Assembly: GCF_026342835.1 (NCBI RefSeq) | Contig: NZ_JAPEMI010000002.1 | Coordinates: 1,426,001-1,490,000 of the forward strand | Origin: Streptomyces sp. NBC_00154 | Lineage (GTDB): Bacteria; Actinomycetota; Actinomycetes; Streptomycetales; Streptomycetaceae | Direction of reading: 5' to 3' | Length of the DNA stretch: 64,000 bases | Shown: one piece after another, positions 51,715-60,859 of the stretch | Position numbering within the stretch: the first letter of the stretch is position 1 | Layout of the letters: the number at the start of each line of letters is the position of its first letter | The notes under the pieces: model-generated | What the model saw: the letters and a program-made list of their open reading frames with translations, nothing else | The model's database searches: none | Told to the model about the DNA's origin: nothing | Made by a program: the position numbers and the translations under genes

Positions 51715-52920
51715 TCATAGTTGGATGGGCAGGTGGCGGGGTCCGCGGAGCATCGCGTTCTGCCGGTAGGGCGGCGGGTCCTGGACCAGGCTTGCCGTGC
51801 TCAGGTGGGGGATCAGCGCGCCGAGCGCGGCCTCGGCTTCGAGGCGGGCGAGGGGTGCGCCGTAGCACAGGTGGATGCCGCTGCCGAAGCCGAAGTGCTG
51901 GTTGTCCGGCCGGGTGGGATCGAACCGATCGGGCTCGTGGAACCGCCTGGGGTCGCGGTTGCCTGAGGCCAGCGCCAGTACGACGGACGTTCCTTGGGAA
52001 ATCGTCGTGCCGGCGATGTCGATGTCGGCGTGGGGGATCCTCTCGCGCATGTGGACCGGGGGTTCGTAGCGCAGTAGTTCCTCCACCGCCCGCGGCAGCA
52101 GGCCGGGTTCGCGACGAAGGTGGTCCAGTTGCTCGGGTTGGCGCAGCAGCGTGAGGACTCCGTTGGTGATCAGATTGACCGTGGTCTCGTGCCCTGCGAT
52201 GAACAACAGCACGGTGGTCTCCGCGAGTTCCTCCTGGCTGAGCCGCAGGGCCGGATCCGGCTCGTTGACGAAGGCGGAGAGCATGTCGTCGGTGGGCCGG
52301 TCGCGGCGCTGTTCAGCGAGGTTGACCAGGTACAGGCCCATCTCCTGCCGGGCCCGGCGGCCCACCTGGTCCCGTTCCGTGGTGTCTTCCTCGGGCCCGA
52401 TGTCGGCGGTCGCGACGATGGAGTCGGTCCATGCCTGGAACAGTGACTCGTCCTCGCGCGGGACGCCGAGCAGTCGGCAGATGACTGTGATGGGCAAGGG
52501 GTAGGCGAAGTCGTCGACGATGTCGATCTGCTTGCGGTCCCGGAGTTCCTCGATCAGTTCGCCGGTGATGCGGGTGATCTCGCCGCGCATCGCGTCGACC
52601 CGGCCAGGGCTGTGCGGCGGGCCGAACGGGCGCATGGCCAGGGTGCGCAGCCTGTGGTGCTCGGGGTCGTCGAGCCGCAGGAACGGCGGCTTCACCGTCT
52701 CACCGGACGGGTACGGGGACGGGGCGGTGCGGATGCGCGGATCGGCACTCATCCGAGGGTCGTGAAGCAGAGCGGCGATCTCGTGGTAGGTGCCGATCAG
52801 ATAGCTGCCGTCTGCCTGTCGCACCACGGGACCGGCCTCGCGGAGTTCCGCGTACAGCGGGTAGGGGTCGGGGCGGTTCTCGTAGTCGGTGATCCGTGCC
52901 AGCAAAGTCTCGGAGTCCAT
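51715..52920 (-). CDS. Cytochrome P450 (bacterial class I)
   Basis: The 401-residue protein has the I-helix oxygen motif AGHETT (about residue 240), the K-helix (EELLRYEPPV, ExxR variant region), and the heme loop FGFGSGIHLCYG with ligand Cys352. It is a soluble mono-oxygenase of the CYP105/107 style and needs ferredoxin and a reductase, both encoded just upstream on the same strand. The order ferredoxin, reductase, P450 forms a complete electron-transfer operon. The substrate is unknown. GGAG lies near the ATG at 52920. Confidence 0.93.
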   Translation of the reverse strand: MDSETLLARITDYENRPDPYPLYAELREAGPVVRQADGSYLIGTYHEIAALLHDPRMSADPRIRTAPSPYPSGETVKPPFLRLDDPEHHRLRTLAMRPFGPPHSPGRVDAMRGEITRITGELIEELRDRKQIDIVDDFAYPLPITVICRLLGVPREDESLFQAWTDSIVATADIGPEEDTTERDQVGRRARQEMGLYLVNLAEQRRDRPTDDMLSAFVNEPDPALRLSQEELAETTVLLFIAGHETTVNLITNGVLTLLRQPEQLDHLRREPGLLPRAVEELLRYEPPVHMRERIPHADIDIAGTTISQGTSVVLALASGNRDPRRFHEPDRFDPTRPDNQHFGFGSGIHLCYGAPLARLEAEAALGALIPHLSTASLVQDPPPYRQNAMLRGPRHLPIQL

Positions 52921-52951
52921 GGTGGCTCCTCGTGGTTGGGCGGGACGTGGG

Positions 52952-54325
52952 TCAGCCGGTGGGCTGTACCACCGTCAGTCGGCGATCGGGCAGGTGACCG
53001 GTGAGCGCCACAGTGGGGCCGTGGGACAGCCCGCTCGGGTCCGGCACGTCGGACGGAATCGTGATGTCGGCAGCGATCGCACGGTCCGCCGAGCCCAGCG
53101 GGGGCGGGAACGGAGCAGCCGTCTCGATCAGATGCTTGTAGTAGTCGAGCGACTTGGCCATGTCGACGGTGACGGCAGCGGTGACTCGTCCTTGGAAGCC
53201 GTAGACCACGGCCAGGCGGCGCGCCTCCAGAGAACCTTGGGCGATGACCACGTGGTCGGAATAGGTGGGCACGCCCACCGACTTGATGTTGAGCCCGAAC
53301 TGGGTCGACCAGAACGTCGGGACGGCGAGGTGCGGGCGCCGCAGGGGCCCTGGACAGACCATGTTGTGGGCCGCCACCTCGGCCTGAGCGACCGCGTTGC
53401 CCCAATGTTCCAGTGAGAGCATCTGGTACCCGAACAGAGGGTGCGGGAACCGGGAGACATCGCCGGCCACGAAGACGTCGTCGGTGACGATCCCGTACAT
53501 GTTGAAGGCCCGGCACCCGGCGTCGCAGGCGACTCCGCGAGGACCCGCTGCCAGCCCGGACTCCGCCAGCCACTCGACGTTGCGGACCGCCCCCAACGCC
53601 ACGACGCACACGTCCGCGTCGACACGGCTGCCGTCGGACAGGTCCGCACCGGTGAACCGGCCGTTCCCGTCCCCGCGCAGGGTGGTGACTGTCACCCCGC
53701 AGCGCAGGTCCACGCCGTGGTTGCGGTGCATGACGGCCGCAAGTTTCGACAGGGTGCCGCCGAGCGCGCCCACCAGCGGTGCGGGGCCGCGTTCTGCGAC
53801 CGTGACCTCGATACCCCGCTCCCGGCAGGCCGAGGCGATCTCCGAACCGGTGAAGCCGGCGCCGATCACCAGCACCCGCCTCGGTCCGGCGGCCAGCCGC
53901 TCGGCCAGCCCCCCGGCCTCGTCACTGGTGCGCAGGGTGAACACCCCGTCCAGGGAGGCCTCATCCGGATTGGGCCAGGGGCGCGCCCGGGTCCCGGTGG
54001 CGATCAGCAGCCGGTCGAACGGCAGCGAATCGCCATCGGCCAGCATCACCCGCTTCTCCAAAGGGTCCAGGCCGGTGGCGGCTACTCCCAGCCGCCAGTC
54101 CGCGTCCGTGTCCCGGCGCATCGGCAGCGCCGTGGTGTCCGCCGACGCCTTGCCGAGCAGTACCTGCTTGGAGAGTGGTGGGCGGTCGTAGGGCGGATGG
54201 GGTTCATCCCCCACCACGGTGAGTGAGCCGGTGAAGCCCTCCTCGCGCAGCGTCTCCGCGGCCCTCAATCCGGCCAGCGACGCGCCGACGATGACGATGC
54301 GGCCGTCCTGCAGATCACCGGGCAC
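52952..54325 (-). CDS. FAD-dependent ferredoxin reductase
   Basis: The 457-residue protein has the FAD site (IVIVGASLAGLRAAETLREE), PPYDRPPLSKQVL of rubredoxin/ferredoxin reductases, the NAD(P)H site (VLVIGAGFTGSEIASACRER) and VFVAGDVSRFPHPLFG for the FAD ribityl contact. It transfers electrons from NAD(P)H to the adjacent ferredoxin. Its ATG overlaps the ferredoxin stop by 11 bp, and its stop is 31 bp before the P450 start. Confidence 0.92.
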   Translation of the reverse strand: MPGDLQDGRIVIVGASLAGLRAAETLREEGFTGSLTVVGDEPHPPYDRPPLSKQVLLGKASADTTALPMRRDTDADWRLGVAATGLDPLEKRVMLADGDSLPFDRLLIATGTRARPWPNPDEASLDGVFTLRTSDEAGGLAERLAAGPRRVLVIGAGFTGSEIASACRERGIEVTVAERGPAPLVGALGGTLSKLAAVMHRNHGVDLRCGVTVTTLRGDGNGRFTGADLSDGSRVDADVCVVALGAVRNVEWLAESGLAAGPRGVACDAGCRAFNMYGIVTDDVFVAGDVSRFPHPLFGYQMLSLEHWGNAVAQAEVAAHNMVCPGPLRRPHLAVPTFWSTQFGLNIKSVGVPTYSDHVVIAQGSLEARRLAVVYGFQGRVTAAVTVDMAKSLDYYKHLIETAAPFPPPLGSADRAIAADITIPSDVPDPSGLSHGPTVALTGHLPDRRLTVVQPTG

Positions 54326-54524
54326 CGGCGCTCACCCCTTCGCCGGCGAGGATGGCCTGAACCGGGCACGCCGCCGCAGCCTGGCGCACGCGCTCGACCT
54401 GGTCGTCCGGGACGGCTGTGGCGTACAACAACCCCTCTTCACCGTGCAGCTCGAATACGTCCGGCGCGAGGAACACGCACTGCGCGTAGCCCTGGCAGCG
54501 CGTGAGGTCCACAACGATCTGCAT
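54315..54524 (-). CDS. Small [3Fe-4S]/[4Fe-4S] ferredoxin
   Basis: The 69-residue protein reads IVVDLTRCQGYAQCVFLAPD then AAACPVQAI. Three cluster cysteines (CxxxxxC and CP) match the one-cluster ferredoxins that serve bacterial P450s. The fourth position is not Cys, suggesting a 3Fe-4S cluster. It is co-translated with the reductase. No function other than feeding the P450 is indicated. Confidence 0.9.
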   Translation of the reverse strand: MQIVVDLTRCQGYAQCVFLAPDVFELHGEEGLLYATAVPDDQVERVRQAAAACPVQAILAGEGVSAGAR

Positions 54525-54707
54525 GGCTGGTCACTCCCTGAGTCGTCCCGGCGTCCCCTTCCCTTTCTACGCCGGTAACGCACCGGGCGCTCTTCACGCC
54601 CGTGTCGCACCGGGTGCCCACCTCGCGACTCATGCGCGGTTCCCGCAAGGGGTGGCAGAGGCGGTCCGCAAGGCGTGGGCTCAGCGCCGGCGGAAACCCA
54701 CCGGCCC

Positions 54708-55118
54708 TCAGCAGGTCGGGAAAATGCTTGACCCGTTGGACCAGTGGCGTGGGTGCCCCTTGGCGAACGTCTGGGGCACGAAGTTCATGTAACCGCCCCT
54801 CTCTGTGTCAAGCGGCGGTGTAGTTGCCCGGTGCCCGCCAGTCAGCCACCGTCCGCATCCGCACGGCGATGGCCCACCCGGGCGGGCTTCGAGGATCTCC
54901 CCGCCGCGGGACTGGACCAGGGCGATGCCCTCGACGATGTAGAGGGTCTGGCCCAGGCCGTGGCTGTGCCAGGCGGTCCGGGCGCCGGGCGCGAAGCGCA
55001 CCGCGTTCGCGCGGGCCCGGGAGGGCCCCTCGCCGCGGTAGATCACATCGGCCCACGCGTCGCCGGTGAACCACTGGGCGGGCAGCTTCATCGTCGGCTG
55101 CTTCTTCAACAATTCCAT
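54708..55118 (-). pseudogene. Cupin-domain protein with altered C-terminus
   Basis: ATG 55118 starts ELLKKQPTMKLPAQWFTGDA, then VRFAPGARTAWHSHGLGQTL (cupin motif 1 with metal His) and YIVEGIALVQSRGGEILEAR. After RPG the expected second cupin motif (about G-x5-P-x4-H) is absent. The sequence changes frame and ends at 54708 with unrelated residues. A small deletion near 54880 is the simplest explanation, so metal binding is likely lost. Confidence 0.65.
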
Positions 55119-55150
55119 GGTGGGTGGTGCTCCTTGTGGCAGGCCGTGGG

Positions 55151-55474
55151 TCAGGAAGCGGCCTGCTCGTCGGCGATCTTCTTCAGCTGGTTCATCGCGG
55201 TCATGGCGTTGGGCCACCCGGCGTAGAAGGCGAGGTGCGTGATCGCCTCGGAGAGATCCTCGATACTCAGCCCGTTCTCCAGCGCCTTGCCCAGGTGGTA
55301 GCCGAGCTGCTCGGTGCGGTACAGCGCCGCCAGCACACTGACCGTGATCAGGCTTCGGTCCCGGGGTGAGAGCTGAGGCCGCTCCCACCCTTCACCGAAC
55401 AGGACTCTGTCGGTGACCTCCACGAGCTTCGGCGCGATCTCCGCCAGCTCCTTGGGCGCGGACTGCTTCGCCAT
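55151..55474 (-). CDS. Carboxymuconolactone decarboxylase family protein
   Basis: ATG 55474 follows GAGGAG by seven bases. The 107-residue protein shows RSLITVSVLAALYRTEQLGY, HLGKALENGLSIEDLSEAIT and HLAFYAGWPNAMTAM, a CMD fold lacking the CxxC redox pair, thus nearer true CMD-like or cupin-partnered proteins. It is followed by the cupin gene on the same strand. Such CMD/cupin pairs are common and often regulated by a divergent XRE or LysR gene, as here. Confidence 0.9.
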   Translation of the reverse strand: MAKQSAPKELAEIAPKLVEVTDRVLFGEGWERPQLSPRDRSLITVSVLAALYRTEQLGYHLGKALENGLSIEDLSEAITHLAFYAGWPNAMTAMNQLKKIADEQAAS

Positions 55475-55697
55475 GGGGCGACTCCTCACTTCGTAAAAGT
55501 TTTGGAAGCGGGCATGACGCCTCTGTGGGGGAGAGGCCCGCCCCGGCAGCACGCAGGGCCTGCTTCGGGGCGTCCGCCGGGGGCCGCAACAGCGACACAA
55601 TCGATGAAACTGCAGGTCACACGTGCGCGGGAGGTACCGCTGTTACAGGTACTGACAGAACCCCCCACCCCCGCGCCTGGCGTCCTAGCCTGGCTGG

Positions 55698-56586
55698 GTG
55701 GACACCAAGAGCGACATCCGTGAATTCCTCGCCTCGCGACGCGCGAAGATCACCCCGAAGCAGGCCGGACTGCCCGCCTACGGCAGCAACCGGCGCGTGC
55801 CCGGGCTGCGCCGCGAGGAAGTCGCCCTGCTCGCAGGCGTCAGCATCGACTACTACGCCCGCCTCGAACGCGGCCACCTCGCCGGAGCATCCGACGAAGT
55901 ACTCGAGGCCCTCGCCGGTGCCCTCCAGCTCGACGAAGCCGAACGCGCCCACCTGCGCGACCTGGCCCGCGCCGCCGGCTCGCGACCCCCTCGGCGGACC
56001 AAACGAACCCGCGGCCCCATCCCCGCCAGCGTCCTCCGCGTCCTGGACTCCATGAGCGACAGCCCGGCCTTCATCCGCAACGGCCGCCTCGACATCCTCG
56101 CCACCAACCGCCTCGGCCGCGCCCCGTACGCACCCCTGTTCGCGGATGACGTCCCGCGCCCGGTCAACATTGCCCGCTACCAGTTCCTGCACCCCGGCGG
56201 CCGCGACTTCTTCCCCGACTGGGACATCTCCCTGAACACCACGGTGTCCCTGCTGCGCACCGAAGCCGGCCGCACACCCCACGACAGTGACCTGACCGGA
56301 CTCATCGGCGAACTCGTCACCCGCAGCGAGGAGTTCCGTACAGCCTGGGCGAGACACAATGTGCGTCTGCACCACACCGGCCGCAAAGTCTTCCGCCACC
56401 CCGAGATCGGTGAGGTCGCCCTCGACTTCGACGCCATGGAACTACCCGCGCAGCCCGGCCTCACCCTGACCGCCTACAGCGCCGAGCCTCACACCCCGGC
56501 CCACGATGCGCTCCGGCTGCTGGCCGGGCCGCAACCGAGGACACCCTTACGGCCACCACGACGCGGACCGAAGAACAGCAACTCTG
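55698..56586 (+). CDS. XRE/MmyB-type transcriptional regulator (late frameshift likely)
   Basis: The GTG at 55698 has TAGCCT about 12 bases upstream, suitable as a -10 box, and no ribosome site, so a leaderless message is likely. The N-terminal XRE HTH (GLRREEVALLAGVSIDYYAR) and the MmyB-like ligand domain (VLRVLDSMSDSPAFIRNGRL, NIARYQFLHPGGRDFFPDWD) are intact. Near 56527 the expected end (ATEDTLTATTTRTEEQQL, stop 56586) is in the next frame. The literal frame runs on to 57386 with low-complexity residues. It is a paralogue of the gene at 19.5 kb and divergent from the CMD/cupin genes it probably controls. Confidence 0.85.
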
Positions 56587-56933
56587 ACCGCATCCAGCCA
56601 ACTGCGAATGGCGGCGGATCAATCCGGCACGGGCTCGGTCGCTACCGGCGAGGCCGAGTGGTGGAGCTGGGATCATGCCCATCGCTCACGACCGGTCGTC
56701 CTTTGATACTGCGGAATGGGCCTGATGCGTCAGAGGTGTTCATGCGGCGAGGAGACCGGTGCGGAGCTTGTTCCGTTATGTGTTCCGGGGCGGTCAGATG
56801 CAGGGGATTGAGCCCGCTCCGAAAGCAGCCCCATTCTCCCGGCTCAGCGCCTGGTCGGAGACAAATGCAGGGGCTTCCCGCCTCTCACGCCCGCTGTGCG
56901 CTCGCCCCCGGAAGGCGAGACGTGCACTCTTAC

Positions 56934-56975
56934 AAAGGGGTCGTGTCCACCTCCAAAGGGGTCGTGTCCACCTCG
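56934..56975. repeat. Two-copy 21-bp tandem repeat
   Basis: AAAGGGGTCGTGTCCACCTC occurs twice in direct succession (56934 and 56955). The surrounding 56590-57378 stretch contains no gene I can support. Confidence 0.6.
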
Positions 56976-57378
56976 CAGGGCAATCCATGGTTTCCATGCC
57001 CAGCCCGCCGCGGTCGGAAAGCCGCTGGCAGAGGTAACGGGACTGGCTGGCTACGGCGAGGTACTCGAGTGGGCTTGCGCTCGGCCCGGCTGCTGCGAGG
57101 TTCGGTACGAGCGCGGAGGCGTGGCGCTCCAGGACGCCGGCAGCGTGGCCGCCCAGATCGTACGGCGTTGAGCGGCGAGCGGACGAGTCCCCGCTGGAAC
57201 GTCTACTTCCCCGTAACCGAATGCCGGCAGCGGAGGCGGCCCCCCGGTACGGCGGCGGAACCATTGACCGGGCGGCGGAGGGCGATCACCCCGACAGCGC
57301 CGCGTGGCTGCGCAGAGCGGGGATCCCTTGGCAGCAGATGGCTCCTGGTGGACCGTCCTAGTCCGAAAGGATCTGGAA

Positions 57379-57948
57379 ATGTCTGACAACGACGTGAGCA
57401 TCCGGAAGGTGCTGGCGATCGTCACGAACTATGGTGTCGAGCAGGACGAACTCCTGGTGCCTCTCGAACACCTGCGGGGGTGGGGCGCCGATGTGGATGT
57501 TGCTGCCGTGTCGGCGGGCGACGTTCAGACGCTCGTCGGCGACAAGGCTCCCGGAGCAACCGTTAGGCCCGAACTCACTCTGAGCGAAGTCGACCCGGCC
57601 GATTACGACCTACTGCTCGTGCCGGGTGGCACCTTGAACGCCGATAGGTTGCGTCGGCAGGACTCGGCGATGGAGGTCGTCCGCTCCTTCACCTCGACCG
57701 GTCGCCCCGTGGCAGCCATCTGCCACGGTCCCTGGGCCCTGGTCGAAGCGGGTGTGCTCGAAGGCAAAAAACTGACCTCCTACCCGTCACTGAGGACGGA
57801 CATCCGCAATGCTGGTGGTGAATGGGCCGACGAGCCAGTCATCAAGGATGACTCCCGCGGATGGCCCCTCATCACCTCGCGCAACCCAGGTGATTTGGAG
57901 CCGTTCCTCCGCGAGATCGATGCAGCGCTCGCCGTAAACGCTGACTGA
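57379..57948 (+). CDS. DJ-1/PfpI-family protein
   Basis: AAAGGA precedes ATG 57379. The 189-residue protein has the DJ-1/PfpI core: LLLVPGGTLNADRLRR, then the nucleophile elbow AAICHGPWALVEAGVLEGKK (Cys followed by His) and ITSRNPGDLEPFLREI. Members act as proteases, chaperones or glyoxalase/deglycase-like enzymes in stress. The context does not decide which. Confidence 0.9.
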   Translation: MSDNDVSIRKVLAIVTNYGVEQDELLVPLEHLRGWGADVDVAAVSAGDVQTLVGDKAPGATVRPELTLSEVDPADYDLLLVPGGTLNADRLRRQDSAMEVVRSFTSTGRPVAAICHGPWALVEAGVLEGKKLTSYPSLRTDIRNAGGEWADEPVIKDDSRGWPLITSRNPGDLEPFLREIDAALAVNAD

Positions 57949-58117
57949 CCAAATACTGATCGTGCCGCTGCGCGGCTTGCTCTGCTCTCTCGTCCATGCC
58001 AGGCAGGTTGTGCCGCCCCTAGCGGGAGTTCGGCGCAGCCGCGGTGAAGTCGGTCTTAAGCAGCTCCGGAACCGGCGCCGCCGAGGGCTCAAGGATCGTG
58101 GTGCGGAACTGTTCGGT

Positions 58118-58273
58118 TTACCAATAGTGCCTTCGACCGGCGACCGCGTGCCCCATCGCTCCAAGGATCCAAAGGACAACCCCGATCACGGCGAGGATGA
58201 TCCCGATTGTCCACAGGATGGAGATGCCGAACAGGAATCCGATGACAAGCAAGATGACTCCGAGAACAATCAC
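58118..58273 (-). CDS. DUF6131-like small membrane protein
   Basis: A 51-codon gene starts at GTG 58273 with GGAG seven bases upstream. The product is IVLGVILLVIGFLFGISILW, TIGIILAVIGVVLWILGAMG and HAVAGRRHYW: two membrane helices and a basic aromatic end, as in the DUF6131 family of short actinobacterial proteins. It is easily missed because of its size. 58274-58872 otherwise holds nothing I can name. Confidence 0.75.
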   Translation of the reverse strand: MIVLGVILLVIGFLFGISILWTIGIILAVIGVVLWILGAMGHAVAGRRHYW

Positions 58274-58872
58274 AGCGTGCTCCGATCTCGCATATGTGTT
58301 CTGTTCCTACTCTGATCCCCGCAGGCGGCACGGGCAACTGCTCGGGAAAGAGAGCACTGGCCTCACATGACCTGTTGCCCGACGGGGCCCCTCGGAGACG
58401 GTCACCCGGGTTCGTCTGCCGCCCCACACCGCCCCCCTTCGTTTACTGCCGGCAGGTACCAGAGTCTCCGGCGGAGACGACGTGACGTGAACCGCGGTGG
58501 ACGTGGTGCCCATCGCGAGGCTCCGCGCAGGTGACTATGAGGCGCTCCTTGGCACAAGGGAGCCGAGCAGCACGGCTTGTCGACCGACATCGGCCAGACC
58601 GAGCAGCAGGAAAACAAGCGTCGCGCGGTGGAAGGCTCTGAAGATGCTGATGCCCACCTCGTGGTGCTGGACCTCACCACTGCGTGCCCGCTGGAGTGGT
58701 TACGCACGCAACACTGCACAGCGCGACCGCCAGACGTTGCGCGCAGTGATGGCGGCCCGAGGCGTGCGAGACAGCCCGAGATGCGGTTAGCTGAGGCTGT
58801 ATATCATGAAATAGCGCCTCGTGAATGTGTGGCGCGGTAGCGAGTCGTCGTCTCCGATTCCGGAGAGGGAAC

Positions 58873-59274
58873 ATGGCCGCAGGCGAAGAGGACGAGACAG
58901 AGCGCGTCCGGCGCTCGTCCAGCAAGACGCCCGCCAAGAAAAGCGCCCGGAAGACCAGCACCGGACGGGCGAGCAGCCGAACGAGCGAAGAGGAAACCAA
59001 GCGCACGGCCCGGCGGCTTTCGGCTCCGCGGGCTATGCGGTACGCGGCTGAGCAGCTCCAGGAGCTTCTGGGCCGAGCACCCGAGTCCGTCTCCGCCTTG
59101 AAGCCGACGGAAGAAGGCTGGCAGGCGAACGTGGAAGTCCTGGAGCTGGAACGTGTTCCCGGGACCACCAGCGTGATGGCGAGCTATCGAGTGACGCTGG
59201 ACAAGGAGGGCGAACTGGTCGCATACGAGCGCACCCGCCGCTACACCCGAGGGCAGATCGACCCACGCGGCTGA
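58873..59274 (+). CDS. gvpO: Gas vesicle protein GvpO
   Basis: GGAGAGG precedes ATG 58873. The 133-residue protein has a long basic, Ser/Thr/Lys-rich N-terminal tail and the GvpO core (LQELLGRAPESVSALKPTEE, GWQANVEVLELERVP, SYRVTLDKEGELVAYERTRR). GvpO is an accessory protein required for gas vesicle formation in haloarchaea. It is the first gene of the cluster here, and its upstream region should carry the promoter. Confidence 0.93.
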   Translation: MAAGEEDETERVRRSSSKTPAKKSARKTSTGRASSRTSEEETKRTARRLSAPRAMRYAAEQLQELLGRAPESVSALKPTEEGWQANVEVLELERVPGTTSVMASYRVTLDKEGELVAYERTRRYTRGQIDPRG

Positions 59275-59346
59275 GGCCCCGGATGCCACGCAACACCGCA
59301 CGAACGGAAACGGCCACGCCAGGAGTGAGCCGTGAAAGGAGGCACC

Positions 59347-59799
59347 ATGACTGTGGTGCCGCAAGGTGGAGGAACCATTTCCAGGGGCGGCGGCGGAGGC
59401 GGGAACCTCTACGACATCCTCGAATTGATTCTGGACCGCGGACTGGTCATCGACGTCTTCGTGCGTGTGTCGCTGGTGGGCATCGAGATCCTCAAGATCG
59501 ACGCCCGCATCGTCGTAGCGAGCGTCGACACCTACCTGCGCTTCGCGGAGGCCTGTAACCGCCTCGACCTGGAGTCGGGTCGCAAGGCGCCCGCCCAGCT
59601 GACCGACCTGGTAGGTGAAGTGACCGAAGGCGGGGCGCACGGCAAGGCCAAGGGGGCCCTGAGCGGGGCCGCAGAAGCGGTGACCGACGCGCTCAAGGGG
59701 GGAGATGACGACGAGGAGTCGGAAGAGAGGCGCAAGGAGCCCCAGGAGAGGCGGGAGCGGCCGAGGCGTCGGCCAGCCGCCCGACGCCGTGAGGAGTGA
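59347..59799 (+). CDS. gvpA: Gas vesicle structural protein GvpA
   Basis: ATG 59347 has a strong AAAGGAGG. The 150-residue protein carries the GvpA/J core ([50 protein letters not shown]) after a Gly-rich head, plus an 80-residue charged tail ([20 protein letters not shown]). The core forms the amphipathic hairpin of the gas vesicle shell. The tail is long compared with the about 70-residue cyanobacterial GvpA, which is usual in streptomycetes. Confidence 0.92.
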   Translation: MTVVPQGGGTISRGGGGGGNLYDILELILDRGLVIDVFVRVSLVGIEILKIDARIVVASVDTYLRFAEACNRLDLESGRKAPAQLTDLVGEVTEGGAHGKAKGALSGAAEAVTDALKGGDDDEESEERRKEPQERRERPRRRPAARRREE

Positions 59800-59802
59800 G
59801 TC

Positions 59803-60516
59803 ATGGCCGTATACGTCTACTCCATCGTCGCGGCCACCCATCCGCAGCGCCTGGCCGACCTCGACGGGGTAGGGAATCCACCCACGAGCCTTCGCACCGT
59901 GAAGACCGACAAGCTGGCGGCGGTCGTCAGCGACGCCCCCGAGGATCTACGGCCCAAACGCAGGGACCTCGGCGCACATCAGGCCGTGCAGGAGCGACTG
60001 ATGGCCGACGGCACGGTTCTACCGTTGCAGTTCGGCTTCACCACTCCGGACGACGACGCCGTACGAGCGGTGCTGGAGGAGCGCAAGGACGAGTTCGCCG
60101 AGCGGTTGCGGGCGCTGGAGGGCTGCGTGGAATACCACCTGAAGGCTGCCCAGGATGAGGATGCCCTGCTGCGGCAGATCCTTTTGGAGTCCGACGAGGC
60201 GCGCGGGCTCAACGAGGAGATCAGAGGCGGCAACAGCAGCCCGGACCTGTCGTTCGCCCTCGGCGAGCTGGTCTCCCGTGAAGTGGAGGAGCGGCAGGAC
60301 CGGCTCGCTGCTGGAGTCCTCGATGCCCTGCGGGGGTTCGCGCGGGAGGAACGCTCGTCGCAGGCGACGGGGAACGACTTCCTGAACGTGTCCTTTCTGG
60401 TGGAGCGGGACAAGGAGCAGAGTTTCCTCGGCGAGGAGCAGGGTCTCGCCAAGGAGCTGGGGGAGGACTTCGACCTCAGGCTCCTCGGCCCGTTGCCCGC
60501 ATACAGTTTCGTCTAG
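59803..60516 (+). CDS. gvpF: Gas vesicle protein GvpF
   Basis: The gene starts 3 bp after gvpA. The 237-residue protein belongs to GvpF/GvpL: YVYSIVAATHPQRLADLDGV, RDLGAHQAVQERLMADGTVL, PLQFGFTTPDDDAVRAVLEE, LGPLPAYSFV. GvpF is a minor shell-associated protein thought to act as chaperone for GvpA assembly. Confidence 0.93.
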   Translation: MAVYVYSIVAATHPQRLADLDGVGNPPTSLRTVKTDKLAAVVSDAPEDLRPKRRDLGAHQAVQERLMADGTVLPLQFGFTTPDDDAVRAVLEERKDEFAERLRALEGCVEYHLKAAQDEDALLRQILLESDEARGLNEEIRGGNSSPDLSFALGELVSREVEERQDRLAAGVLDALRGFAREERSSQATGNDFLNVSFLVERDKEQSFLGEEQGLAKELGEDFDLRLLGPLPAYSFV

Positions 60517-60525
60517 GGAGTTCTC

Positions 60526-60777
60526 ATGGGGCTGTTCACTCAACTCGCCACCCTCCCACTGGCGCCGGTGCGCGGCGTGGCCTGGGTCATGGAGCGCGTC
60601 GTCGAGGCCGCGGAGAACGAGTACTACGACCCAGCCCCCGTCGAGCGGGAACTCGCCGAGCTCGAGCGGGCGTTGCTGGCGGGAGACATCGACGAGGAAA
60701 CCTTCGACCGGCGCGAGGACGAGCTGCTGGACCGGCTGGACGAGATCAGGGCCCATGTCCAGGGCACCGATACCTGA
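60526..60777 (+). CDS. gvpG: Gas vesicle protein GvpG
   Basis: The 83-residue helical protein has the GvpG pattern: LATLPLAPVRGVAWVMERVV, EAAENEYYDPAPVERELAEL and DEETFDRREDELLDRLDEI. It is an accessory assembly factor. GGGAG lies just before ATG 60526. Only 82 bp separate it from the next GvpA-family gene, so the two extra genes often placed here in streptomycetes (gvpY, gvpZ, from memory) are absent. Confidence 0.92.
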   Translation: MGLFTQLATLPLAPVRGVAWVMERVVEAAENEYYDPAPVERELAELERALLAGDIDEETFDRREDELLDRLDEIRAHVQGTDT

Positions 60778-60859
60778 TCGCGGCAGCTGCCGCGGAGCCG
60801 GAGCGCTGCTACGCGCTCCCGTCGCAACGCAGGGACACCCGGGATAGAGGTGCAGCGCC

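Noticed and set aside
56896-57171. 91-codon plus-strand frame before the DJ-1 gene
   Set aside because: It contains the tandem repeat, has no family similarity and no convincing start.
58497-58860. Short overlapping frames before gvpO
   Set aside because: None has a ribosome site, known motif or consistent codon bias. A hydrophobic minus-strand stretch (FHRATLVFLLLGLADVG) is too short to assign.
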